This document shows positions 34,107-41,302 of a DNA stretch of 41,302 nt, in pieces. A program made the position numbers and the translations under genes. The DNA is from Candidatus Gastranaerophilales bacterium (GTDB lineage Bacteria; Cyanobacteriota; Vampirovibrionia; Gastranaerophilales; Gastranaerophilaceae), in NCBI GenBank assembly GCA_947589255.1, contig CANQAL010000005.1:1-41302 (forward strand), given 5' to 3'. A model generated the notes under the pieces. The model ran no database searches, was not told where the DNA came from, and worked only from the letters and a program-made list of their open reading frames with translations. How positions within the stretch are numbered: position 1 is the stretch's first letter; every line of letters starts with the position of its first letter.

Positions 34107-35068
34107 AATGATGCTTTTGAAATATATTTCCACCATAGTTTTTGGGCTTTATCATAATTATTTATCTTGTATCTCCATGGTTTTGTTGCTCCCCATCCGC
34201 AATAGTGGATAATAACGACATCTTTTCTGTATTCTTTTGTTGATTTATAAGGATACATTTTTTTGTCAAAATTTTTTCCTAAAACATATCTTATTCGTGG
34301 TAAAATATTATTTCGATTATATTCAACACCAAAGGTATCATATTTTAACGATATCGGTTTTACTTTGCCCTGCATTGTTATATTAAATGCATCCTCTGTT
34401 ATAAAACGATTGATTTTATCATTTTTTTTATTTTCCAATAGTTTTGATTCAATATTATCTTCTCTCATTTTTTTTAAATTCATTAACATTACACCGTTAT
34501 TAAAAAATCTGGCATCCCGATTATCATACCAGGTGCTTTGCCAATCATCCGCGGCACCAATGTAGTTATCTTCCAAATCAATATTGTACAATGCCGTTAA
34601 ATCTTTTAAGACTATTGTATCCGAATCTAAATATATTACTTTGTCTAATTTATCTAAAATTGATGGCAGATAAAATTTTATATAGTCTGCTCGGGATATT
34701 ATCGGATTATATATTGTATTTTTTGGTAAACCATTTCCTCCTGATTTTTTTAGAATAACTTCTATATTGGTATTATTCCTTGATTGTTTTTCTATATGGT
34801 TTTTTAAAATTTCGGTTAAATTTACTCCTATTACATATATATTTATTTTTGTTGTTTTGCTTTTGTTTTTTATTATTGAATTTATTGAAGCATTTGTCGG
34901 AATTATATATGCTAAATCTGTTATGAAAACAATGTTTATGGGTGTTGTACCATTGCTTTCAGAAAAATTTGCTTTAAAGTCCCTATTCTTAAATAATAAT
35001 GTCAAACTTGATATTATAAACAATATTATTATTATATATATAAATTTTTTCATATCTTTATTTCCCAT
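34103..35068 (-). CDS. Glycosyltransferase family 8 protein
   Basis: A 321-residue protein with an N-terminal membrane anchor (about residues 8-27) and a GT8 domain: 'INIVFITDLAYIIPTNASIN', the metal-binding DxD in 'VIYLDSDTIVL', 'FFNNGVMLMNLKKM' and 'VVIIHYCGWGATKPW'. GT8 enzymes transfer glucose or galactose from UDP-sugars, e.g. in LPS core synthesis. The start may be ATG 35068 or 35053. It is next to an MFS transporter and upstream of a GT-C enzyme, consistent with a surface-glycan region. Confidence 0.87.
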   Translation of the reverse strand: MGNKDMKKFIYIIIILFIISSLTLLFKNRDFKANFSESNGTTPINIVFITDLAYIIPTNASINSIIKNKSKTTKINIYVIGVNLTEILKNHIEKQSRNNTNIEVILKKSGGNGLPKNTIYNPIISRADYIKFYLPSILDKLDKVIYLDSDTIVLKDLTALYNIDLEDNYIGAADDWQSTWYDNRDARFFNNGVMLMNLKKMREDNIESKLLENKKNDKINRFITEDAFNITMQGKVKPISLKYDTFGVEYNRNNILPRIRYVLGKNFDKKMYPYKSTKEYRKDVVIIHYCGWGATKPWRYKINNYDKAQKLWWKYISKASF

Positions 35069-35096
35069 AATATTTGTTTAATTATAACATGTGTAT

Positions 35097-36308
35097 TTAC
35101 CCTTTTGCATTTATAATTTTTTTTACGGGAATATAAGCAAACATAAATATAATTATAAAAAATATGATCGCTGCTTTTTGTGAATATAAATCTGTAAATA
35201 TTTTAAACATCATTAAAAATAAACCGGATAATAATCCTGCTAACATACTGTTGACGGAAGATATTGTTGCCCTTGATATTGAGGGAATTAATCCGTGAAT
35301 TCTTGATAAACTCCCCACATTAAATATCATTTGAAATCCTATTGAAATACAAATAAATATGATTGTTGATATACAGATGATTATATTGTTATATTTTATT
35401 GAATTTAAAATTATTAAAAAACTTATTAAATATAATATGTAACTTATAATTCCCGCGCTTTTCAGTGTATATTTTTCCGTAAACTTTTTTGCAGATATTG
35501 AGCCTGCCGCTCTTAACATGTGATTAATAAAATAAATATATCCGAATAATATTACGGGAACTCCCGCTGATTTCATAAAAGGCTGAAAATTCCATACAAA
35601 TATACTTGTTATACCTGTTAAAATTCCGCTATATAACATAAATATATTTATTTTAGAATTTTTTAACGTTTTTTTGCATATATGTATTATCCTCATTAAA
35701 TGTAATTTAAATTTTATTTTCTTTTTATATTGAGGCAGTTTGGGCAGGGTAAATAACATTAATACGGCTATTGTATTAAATATTAATTCTATTGTTAACA
35801 GCACGGTAAATCCAAAATATTTATATAAATATGCACCGATTAAGCAACTTATTGCCGAACCCGTTGACATGTAAAAATTAAATTTACCATATTGCGGAAG
35901 CATTTGTTTGGTTGTATTGTTTGTTTTTAAATAATCATATATATATCCGTCAGATACTCCTCTATAAAAAGCTTTTGATAAACCGTATAATATTTCGCCT
36001 GATAAAATTGTCAAATAATTCGGACAAGTTAGCCATAATATTATTCTTACTATAAATAAACTGTACGAGAATATTAGTACATGTTTTCTGGGGAATATAT
36101 CTCCTATATATCCTGCAGGTATTTCAGCTATTAATCCCGTAAAGTAAAAAATGCTCTGAAATAATATGAAATCGGATAATGTTAATCCGTTTTCTACATA
36201 AAACAAATATAATACGGGAATTATGTATCTTTGTTGTTGAAATAGTACAGTTATATTTAATATATCTAATTGTTTATTATTAAAGATTTTAGAAATTTGT
36301 CCGTACAT
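35097..36308 (-). CDS. MFS transporter
   Basis: A 403-residue membrane protein with eleven to twelve predicted helices. The major-facilitator loop 2-3 motif is visible ('EIPAGYIGDIFPRKHVLI'). No substrate-specific motif is recognised. Aromatic residues and Ile are abundant, as is common in AT-rich genomes. It is followed by the GT8 gene on the same strand, 28 bases downstream, so they may form an operon; a sugar, drug or small-molecule export role is possible. Confidence 0.82.
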   Translation of the reverse strand: MYGQISKIFNNKQLDILNITVLFQQQRYIIPVLYLFYVENGLTLSDFILFQSIFYFTGLIAEIPAGYIGDIFPRKHVLIFSYSLFIVRIILWLTCPNYLTILSGEILYGLSKAFYRGVSDGYIYDYLKTNNTTKQMLPQYGKFNFYMSTGSAISCLIGAYLYKYFGFTVLLTIELIFNTIAVLMLFTLPKLPQYKKKIKFKLHLMRIIHICKKTLKNSKINIFMLYSGILTGITSIFVWNFQPFMKSAGVPVILFGYIYFINHMLRAAGSISAKKFTEKYTLKSAGIISYILYLISFLIILNSIKYNNIIICISTIIFICISIGFQMIFNVGSLSRIHGLIPSISRATISSVNSMLAGLLSGLFLMMFKIFTDLYSQKAAIIFFIIIFMFAYIPVKKIINAKG

Positions 36309-36430
36309 TATTATTCCATATTTTTGTTTATAAACATTACCGTTTTAGCTAATACTATTATATTAAATTATTTATTTGTGCAAAATTTATTAATATTTGC
36401 TAAATCTGCCGATTTTTATATAATTAACTT

Positions 36431-37969
36431 ATGTTTAATAATTATGTTAAGAAGAAAGTAAATATAATTTTTTATTTTACGTTAATTCTTTTCTTACTGT
36501 TTGGAATTTATATAAGAACAAGATTATATTTATTTAAAGCTCCATTATGGCTTGATGAAGTTATGCTTGCCCAATCTTTTATTGATAGAAACTTCTTTGA
36601 AATGTTTTTACCTTTAGATGCTTATCAAAAAGCTCCTCCTCTGTTTTGTTTTTTTGTTCTCATTATCAGAAAAATATTTGGGTTAAACGAATTATCGCTC
36701 AGATTTATTCCTTGCGTTTTTGGGGTTATTTCTTTAATTGCATTTTTGTTTTTATTAAAAGATAACATTCAAAGCAAATTGGGAATTTTAACAGGTTTTG
36801 TTTTATTTACGGTATCTCTGCCCTTGGTTTATTTTTGTTCGGAGTTTAAACCATACGGGTGTGATGTTCTGATTTGCATTCTTTTACTTATGACGTTTAA
36901 ATATCTTGATTTTAATAATATAAAAATTAAAAATTATATTTTATTATCTTTTATATCTTTATTTTTAGTGTTATTTTCATTCCCTGCTATTTTTATAATT
37001 CCTGCAATTATATTTGCTAAATTTATAAAAGATAGAAAAATATATTTAAATTGTATTTATATTTTTTCCGGTATTGCATTGGCAGGTTTATTTGTCTTTC
37101 TATCTGATTTAAATAATTATTTATTCTTAAAACACTATTGGAATAATGTTGAAAATGGTTTTTATATTATTCCCTCTTTTGGTTTTATTTGGAATTTTAT
37201 TGTTAGTTCTTGTAAGTTTTATATATATGATTTAAATACAATCTGTCCTGTTATTATTACTATTTTTATAATTATGGGTTTATTCCTTTTTATAAAAGAA
37301 AAAAAGGAAATTTCTTATATTATTATATTTATATTCTTTTTTGCCATTATTGCTTCCATTACTTCAATTTATCCGCTTAAACCAAAATTGGATCTTTTTA
37401 TGGCGCCTATTTTCATTTTGCTGATTGCAAAATCTTTTGATATTCCTTTTATTTTAAACAAATACAATAATAGTAAAATTTTAATTAATATAATTTTAAT
37501 AACTTGTCTTTTGTTTACTTTAAATTTAGATGTCCCTTATCTTAATATTAATGAAAGTGATTTGATTTATTATAATAAGTCAAGCATGGGCCGAGATAAA
37601 TCTTTGTCAGATAGAAATAAGGTAAAAGAGTATTCATTATTTCTGTTGAATAATTATAATAACAATGATAAAATTCTGGCTTCGGATGAATTTTTATTTA
37701 ATATTAAGTGGTATAAATCTTATTATAATTATCCTATAGAATTAAATATCACCACAATTCCAAGAATTGATTACAGTTTGGTTGATAGTCAAACACAACA
37801 ATTTATTGTGGAAAATAAACAAAATCATAAATTATGGTTCTTTGGCAGAAATTTTGAATATTATTTCAGATGTTCTAATTCTGATATTATTGAAAAACTT
37901 CTTAAAGAAAATAATATTAATTATGTTAAATTTCAAAATAAAAATTTATATTTAATTCATGCCGAATAA
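36431..37969 (+). CDS. GT-C (GT39/PMT_2-type) membrane glycosyltransferase
   Basis: A 512-residue multi-pass protein. The first outside loop carries 'APLWLDEVMLAQSFIDRNFF' with the W-x-D-E signature (W40, D42, E43) of ArnT/PMT_2 glycosyltransferases. 'LSLRFIPCVFGVISLIAF' and a hydrophilic C-terminal domain follow. These enzymes move a sugar from a polyprenyl-phosphate donor onto lipid A, glycan or protein. Start at ATG 36431, with no strong ribosome-binding site. Four bases before the next reading frame, so probably co-transcribed with the acyltransferase. Confidence 0.82.
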   Translation: MFNNYVKKKVNIIFYFTLILFLLFGIYIRTRLYLFKAPLWLDEVMLAQSFIDRNFFEMFLPLDAYQKAPPLFCFFVLIIRKIFGLNELSLRFIPCVFGVISLIAFLFLLKDNIQSKLGILTGFVLFTVSLPLVYFCSEFKPYGCDVLICILLLMTFKYLDFNNIKIKNYILLSFISLFLVLFSFPAIFIIPAIIFAKFIKDRKIYLNCIYIFSGIALAGLFVFLSDLNNYLFLKHYWNNVENGFYIIPSFGFIWNFIVSSCKFYIYDLNTICPVIITIFIIMGLFLFIKEKKEISYIIIFIFFFAIIASITSIYPLKPKLDLFMAPIFILLIAKSFDIPFILNKYNNSKILINIILITCLLFTLNLDVPYLNINESDLIYYNKSSMGRDKSLSDRNKVKEYSLFLLNNYNNNDKILASDEFLFNIKWYKSYYNYPIELNITTIPRIDYSLVDSQTQQFIVENKQNHKLWFFGRNFEYYFRCSNSDIIEKLLKENNINYVKFQNKNLYLIHAE

Positions 37970-37984
37970 AAAATGGGAGATAAA

Positions 37985-39046
37985 ATGGAAGGAAAACTGA
38001 AAAATATTGAATTTATAAGAATTATCGGATGTATTGCTATAATACTATTTCATTTGTTATACAATTCTGATTTAGAAATTACCAAAAACGGAAATAAAGC
38101 CGTAGATTTATTTTTTATAATTTCAGGTTTCTTTTTTATATATAAAATTAACTTAAATATATCTTTATTCCAATTTGTAAAACACAAACTAATAAGATTA
38201 TATCCTGTTATACTTTTTGCTTTTTTAATCGTTTTTATTTTATCTTTATTTGGAATATTTCATATAAATTTTTATAATGAAATATTCCTGCTGCTTGGAC
38301 TAACCGGTACTGCTTTAAGCACTAATATCTATGAAATGCCACTTGGGCAATGTTGGTATTGCTCATCATTGGTTTGGATTCTTGTGCTATTTTTTTATCT
38401 GCTTAAAAATTATAAAATTAAAAATGTTAATCTTGTTATAGCATTAGGGGTATTCTTTTGTTATTCTTTCATCCTTGATGCCCGAAACGGAATTATAAAC
38501 GGTATGACGGATAATTATTATCATATTTTTAACTTGGGTTTAATGAGAGCTTTTGGTGGAATAGGTATCGGTTATTTTATAGGGAATTGGTATAAGGATA
38601 ATTGTCAAAAATTTTTCAATTTAAAACTTGGATTTTTCCCCAAAATATATATATCTGTTTTAGAATTTATATGCTTATATTTTGTAATCAGCAATTTAAC
38701 ATTTCATAATTCGTTTTGTCCAAATCATTTTATTTTTATTATTGCTTTCATTATTTTGATAATGCTTTTCTTATTTAAAAAAGGTTATCTTTCCCAATTT
38801 TTTGATAAACAAATTTTTTGTCAGTTAGGAAAATATTCTTATTCTATTTTTGTAACACATTTAATTGTTATCTATCCGTTAAGACAATTTTACTTTGATA
38901 AAAATTGGATGGTTTTAAATCCCGGCTTGTGCTATATTTCCATTATGGCTGCTTGTATATTATTGGGAATAATAACTTATCATTTAATAGAAAAACCATT
39001 TTCGCATTATTTAAATAGAAAATTCCCTTTAATAGAAGACAAATAA
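37985..39046 (+). CDS. Acyltransferase family 3 membrane protein (OafA-like)
   Basis: A 353-residue protein with about ten membrane helices. N-terminus 'LKNIEFIRIIGCIAIILFHL' contains the family-typical R and the H used in acyl transfer, then 'AVDLFFIISGFFF'. Such proteins O-acetylate surface sugars. The start at 37985 is preferred because gggag lies five bases before it; ATG 37973 in frame lacks a site. C-terminal 'YSIFVTHLIVIYPLRQFYF' and 'YHLIEKPFSHYL' are normal family endings. In operon with the GT-C gene upstream. Confidence 0.86.
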   Translation: MEGKLKNIEFIRIIGCIAIILFHLLYNSDLEITKNGNKAVDLFFIISGFFFIYKINLNISLFQFVKHKLIRLYPVILFAFLIVFILSLFGIFHINFYNEIFLLLGLTGTALSTNIYEMPLGQCWYCSSLVWILVLFFYLLKNYKIKNVNLVIALGVFFCYSFILDARNGIINGMTDNYYHIFNLGLMRAFGGIGIGYFIGNWYKDNCQKFFNLKLGFFPKIYISVLEFICLYFVISNLTFHNSFCPNHFIFIIAFIILIMLFLFKKGYLSQFFDKQIFCQLGKYSYSIFVTHLIVIYPLRQFYFDKNWMVLNPGLCYISIMAACILLGIITYHLIEKPFSHYLNRKFPLIEDK

Positions 39047-39063
39047 AATAGAAAATTTAAAAA

Positions 39064-40101
39064 ATGAAATTAGGGAAAATTGATAATTCAACGGCTTTTA
39101 AAAGCAATTTAAATAATAAATATTTTCTTAAAAGTTTAGAAATTATTGCTGATCATCCTGCTTCTTTTATTGCGGGAACAACTCTTTTTATGTCCTCTAT
39201 CGTCAGACCTGCAGCTATTATGTTAACCCCTAAAACAGATAAAGAAAATAAAAAATATGCTGCAGTTGATTCTTTTTCATCAGGGCTTGTTAAATTCGCT
39301 ATTACCGAAATGGTGGCATTACCTATTGAAAATGCTATTAAAAATATAGATAAAGCTCCTGAAAAATTTTTAAAACCCGAGACTATTAAAAAAATGACAG
39401 AGACGGGAAAATCTTTAATTGATTCTAAGAATTATAAATTTGCTTCTCAATTAATTAAACTTTCAACAGGACTTTTAACAGCTGTTCCAAAATCATTAAT
39501 TGCCGTTGCTTTAATGCCTTTTATTATGAATATTTTTTTTCCAAAAACTCATAAGCAAAATGAAAACAAAATTAAAGATTATTCATACCCCAAAACGTAT
39601 AGTCCTGTGTTCAAACAATTTTATGATGATTCTGTCAGCTTTAAAGGATTAGAAAATTTTACTGCTAAAAATGTCAGTAAAATTTTTAATTCAAATATAT
39701 TTCAGAACTTTGTGCAAAAACATAATATAAATGATACAAATATTGCTCGAAATCTTTCTATAGCAACTGATATGCTGCTTACAGGCTCTTTTATATTGCA
39801 GACTAAAAATTCTAAAAAAATTGATGAAAAAAGAAAAAATCCGCTTATTTATAATAAAACAATTTCAACAATTTTAAGTGTTTTACTTGGCTATAAGATT
39901 GATAACTTTATTCAAAAAAATTCTGTTAAATTTATGGAAAAATTTAAAGATGCAAATATTTCTAACCCAAATCTTTCAAAATATATTCAAGGTATTAATA
40001 TTTTAAGACCCACATTAATATTTGCATTGCTTTATTATGGGATTTTACCTGTATTATCAGTATTTACAGCTGATAAAATTGATAAATATCAACAAAATTA
40101 A
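39064..40101 (+). CDS. Orphan membrane-associated protein with apparent internal duplication
   Basis: A 345-residue protein of no recognised family. It starts 'MKLGKIDNSTAFKSNLNN' (F12-K13-S14). A second such segment, 'DDSVSFKGLENF', lies mid-protein (S192-F193-K194-G195). Hydrophobic stretches ('IAGTTLFMSSIVRPAAIML', 'LIAVALMPFIMNIFF', 'PTLIFALLYYGILPVLSVF') suggest membrane association. Residues after each segment look alike: 'KTDKENKK...PIENAIKN' against 'KIDEKRKN...KIDNFIQK'. It begins 17 bases after the acyltransferase stop. It overlaps the convergent radical SAM gene by four bases. Confidence 0.7.
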   Translation: MKLGKIDNSTAFKSNLNNKYFLKSLEIIADHPASFIAGTTLFMSSIVRPAAIMLTPKTDKENKKYAAVDSFSSGLVKFAITEMVALPIENAIKNIDKAPEKFLKPETIKKMTETGKSLIDSKNYKFASQLIKLSTGLLTAVPKSLIAVALMPFIMNIFFPKTHKQNENKIKDYSYPKTYSPVFKQFYDDSVSFKGLENFTAKNVSKIFNSNIFQNFVQKHNINDTNIARNLSIATDMLLTGSFILQTKNSKKIDEKRKNPLIYNKTISTILSVLLGYKIDNFIQKNSVKFMEKFKDANISNPNLSKYIQGINILRPTLIFALLYYGILPVLSVFTADKIDKYQQN

Positions 40102-41135
40102 GTATATTTTATATTTTTTTTCTTATTATTTAATAATTTTGCATATAAATTATATAAAAATTTATATTTTATCAGTTTTGAAGGTTTACTTGTTCTTAAA
40201 TCTGCTAAATATTGTATATATGCATAATGAGTTACATCCGGCATATTATTTTTTTTGGCCAGATATATAAAATAATCATATAGTAAATAAATGTGTGGTG
40301 ATACATTCTTATAATTATATACCCGTGCATAATTGTCTTCTATATCAATGGCAACACATTTAACATTTAATTTTTTCATTAATTTAAAAAATAAATCTAT
40401 TTCATGTATGTTGTCATTAATTCCGGGTACAATTATATATTTAATCATTAAATTGTATGGATCTTTAACCGCTCTTGCATATTTTTCAATGTTATTACAA
40501 ACAACATCAAATTTATCAACTAATTTAACTTTTTTATATGTCTGTTTGCATCCTGAATCTATTGAAATGACAACAAGACAATTATCTTTTGCAATATATT
40601 CTTCTATCTTTGGACTGAATTTAATTGCACTGGTAAGAATTCTTAATCTGCTCCCGTTTGAAGCTAATAAATCAACGAGTTCTTCAAAATTTGTCATTAA
40701 GGTAGGTTCCCCGCCCTGAAATATTGCTTCTCCTCCGGGCTTATAATATCCTTTTTCAATTAAATCTTTTATTATCGGATAAACATTATATCCCGGGTCA
40801 AAAGTCCCTTTTGGGGCACAGTAAACACATCTTGAATTGCATAATTTGCATTGGGAAAATTGAAAATCCGATATTTTTTTCTCCATTTTGTATTCATAAT
40901 CGCTTAGAAACTCGCAGCCTTTGCATTCATTTATGATTGCTTCTTTTTGTTGTTTTATTCTGTCGTGTTTTATTTTAAAAAGCTTTTCCCAATCTATTGG
41001 TCCACCGTTAAAATCAGGTATTAACTTAGGCATTCCTGAACCAATACTTGGTCGTTTACAACAATCTGAAACAAACTTTCTTTCAAAATGAATTGCTGAA
41101 TCCAGCCATCTGCAACCGTTATATTCCATCTTCAT
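40098..41135 (-). CDS. Radical SAM protein, paralog 3
   Basis: A 345-residue enzyme closely resembling the 2463 protein along its whole length. Radical SAM motif at C99, C103 and C106 ('CNSRCVYC') and 'FQGGEPTLMTNFEEL'. N-terminal cysteines C8, C25-C26, C71/C74 and 'PIDWEKLF' match the other two. 'MIKYIIVPGINDNIHEIDLFF' is shared almost word for word with paralog 1. Start ATG 41135 with the ribosome-binding site aaggga. No auxiliary C-terminal cysteine cluster is seen. It sits just downstream of a tRNA-Pro-like fragment and could be the first gene after an integration site. Confidence 0.83.
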   Translation of the reverse strand: MKMEYNGCRWLDSAIHFERKFVSDCCKRPSIGSGMPKLIPDFNGGPIDWEKLFKIKHDRIKQQKEAIINECKGCEFLSDYEYKMEKKISDFQFSQCKLCNSRCVYCAPKGTFDPGYNVYPIIKDLIEKGYYKPGGEAIFQGGEPTLMTNFEELVDLLASNGSRLRILTSAIKFSPKIEEYIAKDNCLVVISIDSGCKQTYKKVKLVDKFDVVCNNIEKYARAVKDPYNLMIKYIIVPGINDNIHEIDLFFKLMKKLNVKCVAIDIEDNYARVYNYKNVSPHIYLLYDYFIYLAKKNNMPDVTHYAYIQYLADLRTSKPSKLIKYKFLYNLYAKLLNNKKKNIKYT

Positions 41136-41226
41136 ATTTCCCTTTGAAATTGGGATAAAATCATTATCCTGAAAAATTTTATAATAAGCTTTTGTCTTAT
41201 AATTCTGCCTACTGAATTTATAAGAA

Positions 41227-41268
41227 TCGGGATGACAAGATTCGAACTTGCGACCCCCGCGACCCGAA
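41227..41268 (-). other. tRNA-Pro(CGG)-like 3' half
   Basis: Minus strand: anticodon loop TTCGGGT (anticodon CGG), stem strand CGCGG, variable GGGTC, T arm GCAAG-TTCGAAT-CTTGT, acceptor CATCCCG and discriminator A. CCA is not encoded. Upstream of the loop the match stops: the opposite stem reads CCACT (3 of 5 pairs), and no D arm or 5' acceptor CGGGATG is found in the remaining bases. So it is a 3' half: an att-type remnant, the 3' exon of an intron-split tRNA, or an assembly edge. Confidence 0.6.
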
Positions 41269-41302
41269 AGTGGTCTTATCTGTTAATTCTAACGTATATA
41301 AT

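Noticed and set aside
41227-41302. Complete tRNA-Pro gene
   Set aside because: No D arm or matching 5' acceptor strand is present upstream of the anticodon loop within the window.

Overview
The window is AT-rich and gene-dense, with mostly short gaps. Ribosome-binding sites are often weak, and hairpin terminators sit after many operons. Several traits point to a non-photosynthetic, fermentative relative of Cyanobacteria (Melainabacteria/Vampirovibrionia, most likely Gastranaerophilales): the minC-minD-minE order, an S1 protein ending right after an S1 domain, a stand-alone FliA/WhiG-type sigma factor, ATP-type PEP carboxykinase, many TPR proteins, and orphan proteins with a short SFKG-like N-terminal segment. 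No photosynthesis or flagellar genes are visible. This placement is inference; a distantly related AT-rich gut lineage is not excluded.

Layout. 1-2.4 kb: the 3' part of rpsA, a P-loop kinase, a 424-bp palindromic MITE-like element, then rplU-rpmA. 2.4-5.1 kb: a radical SAM enzyme, a weakly GNAT-like protein and a FliA-type sigma factor. 5.1-15 kb, mostly minus strand: a CsaB-type pyruvyl transferase with a PfkB sugar kinase, two TPR proteins, a thioesterase, an active/inactive M16 peptidase pair, a LipM-like octanoyltransferase and a PseC-like aminotransferase. 15-19.5 kb: pckA, a secreted TPR protein, a secreted trypsin-like protease whose frame continues past an in-frame TAG, and a second radical SAM enzyme. 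19.5-22.2 kb: a metal operon of an AdcR-like MarR regulator, a small HMA protein and a Zn/Cd P-type ATPase, with a perfect TTAACTAGTTAA-type operator. 22.4-24 kb: an FkbM methyltransferase and tRNA-fMet, whose 3' end is repeated twice in a 108-bp tandem array. 24-27 kb: a small regulator, a 34-codon membrane or exported peptide, and minE-minD-minC. 27-33 kb: a secreted HExxH protein, an RHH protein, alaS, a hypothetical gene and rarA. 33-41.3 kb: an orphan SFNG-tagged protein, surface-glycan genes (GT8, MFS, GT-C, acyltransferase), a membrane protein with an apparent internal duplication, a third radical SAM enzyme and a tRNA-Pro-like 3' half at the right edge.

How the genes relate. Housekeeping functions (translation, division-site selection, tRNA charging, fork repair) are mixed with envelope functions (pyruvyl and glycosyl transfer, acylation, FkbM methylation, secreted hydrolases). 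No CRISPR array, transposase, integrase or prophage gene was found. The mobile or unstable parts are non-coding: the 1.2-1.6 kb element, the tRNA-fMet array and the tRNA-Pro fragment. The best candidates for something new are the nested palindromic element, the tRNA 3'-end array, the three radical SAM paralogs with an N-terminal four-cysteine pattern, and the AdcR-type regulator next to an exporter-type ATPase.
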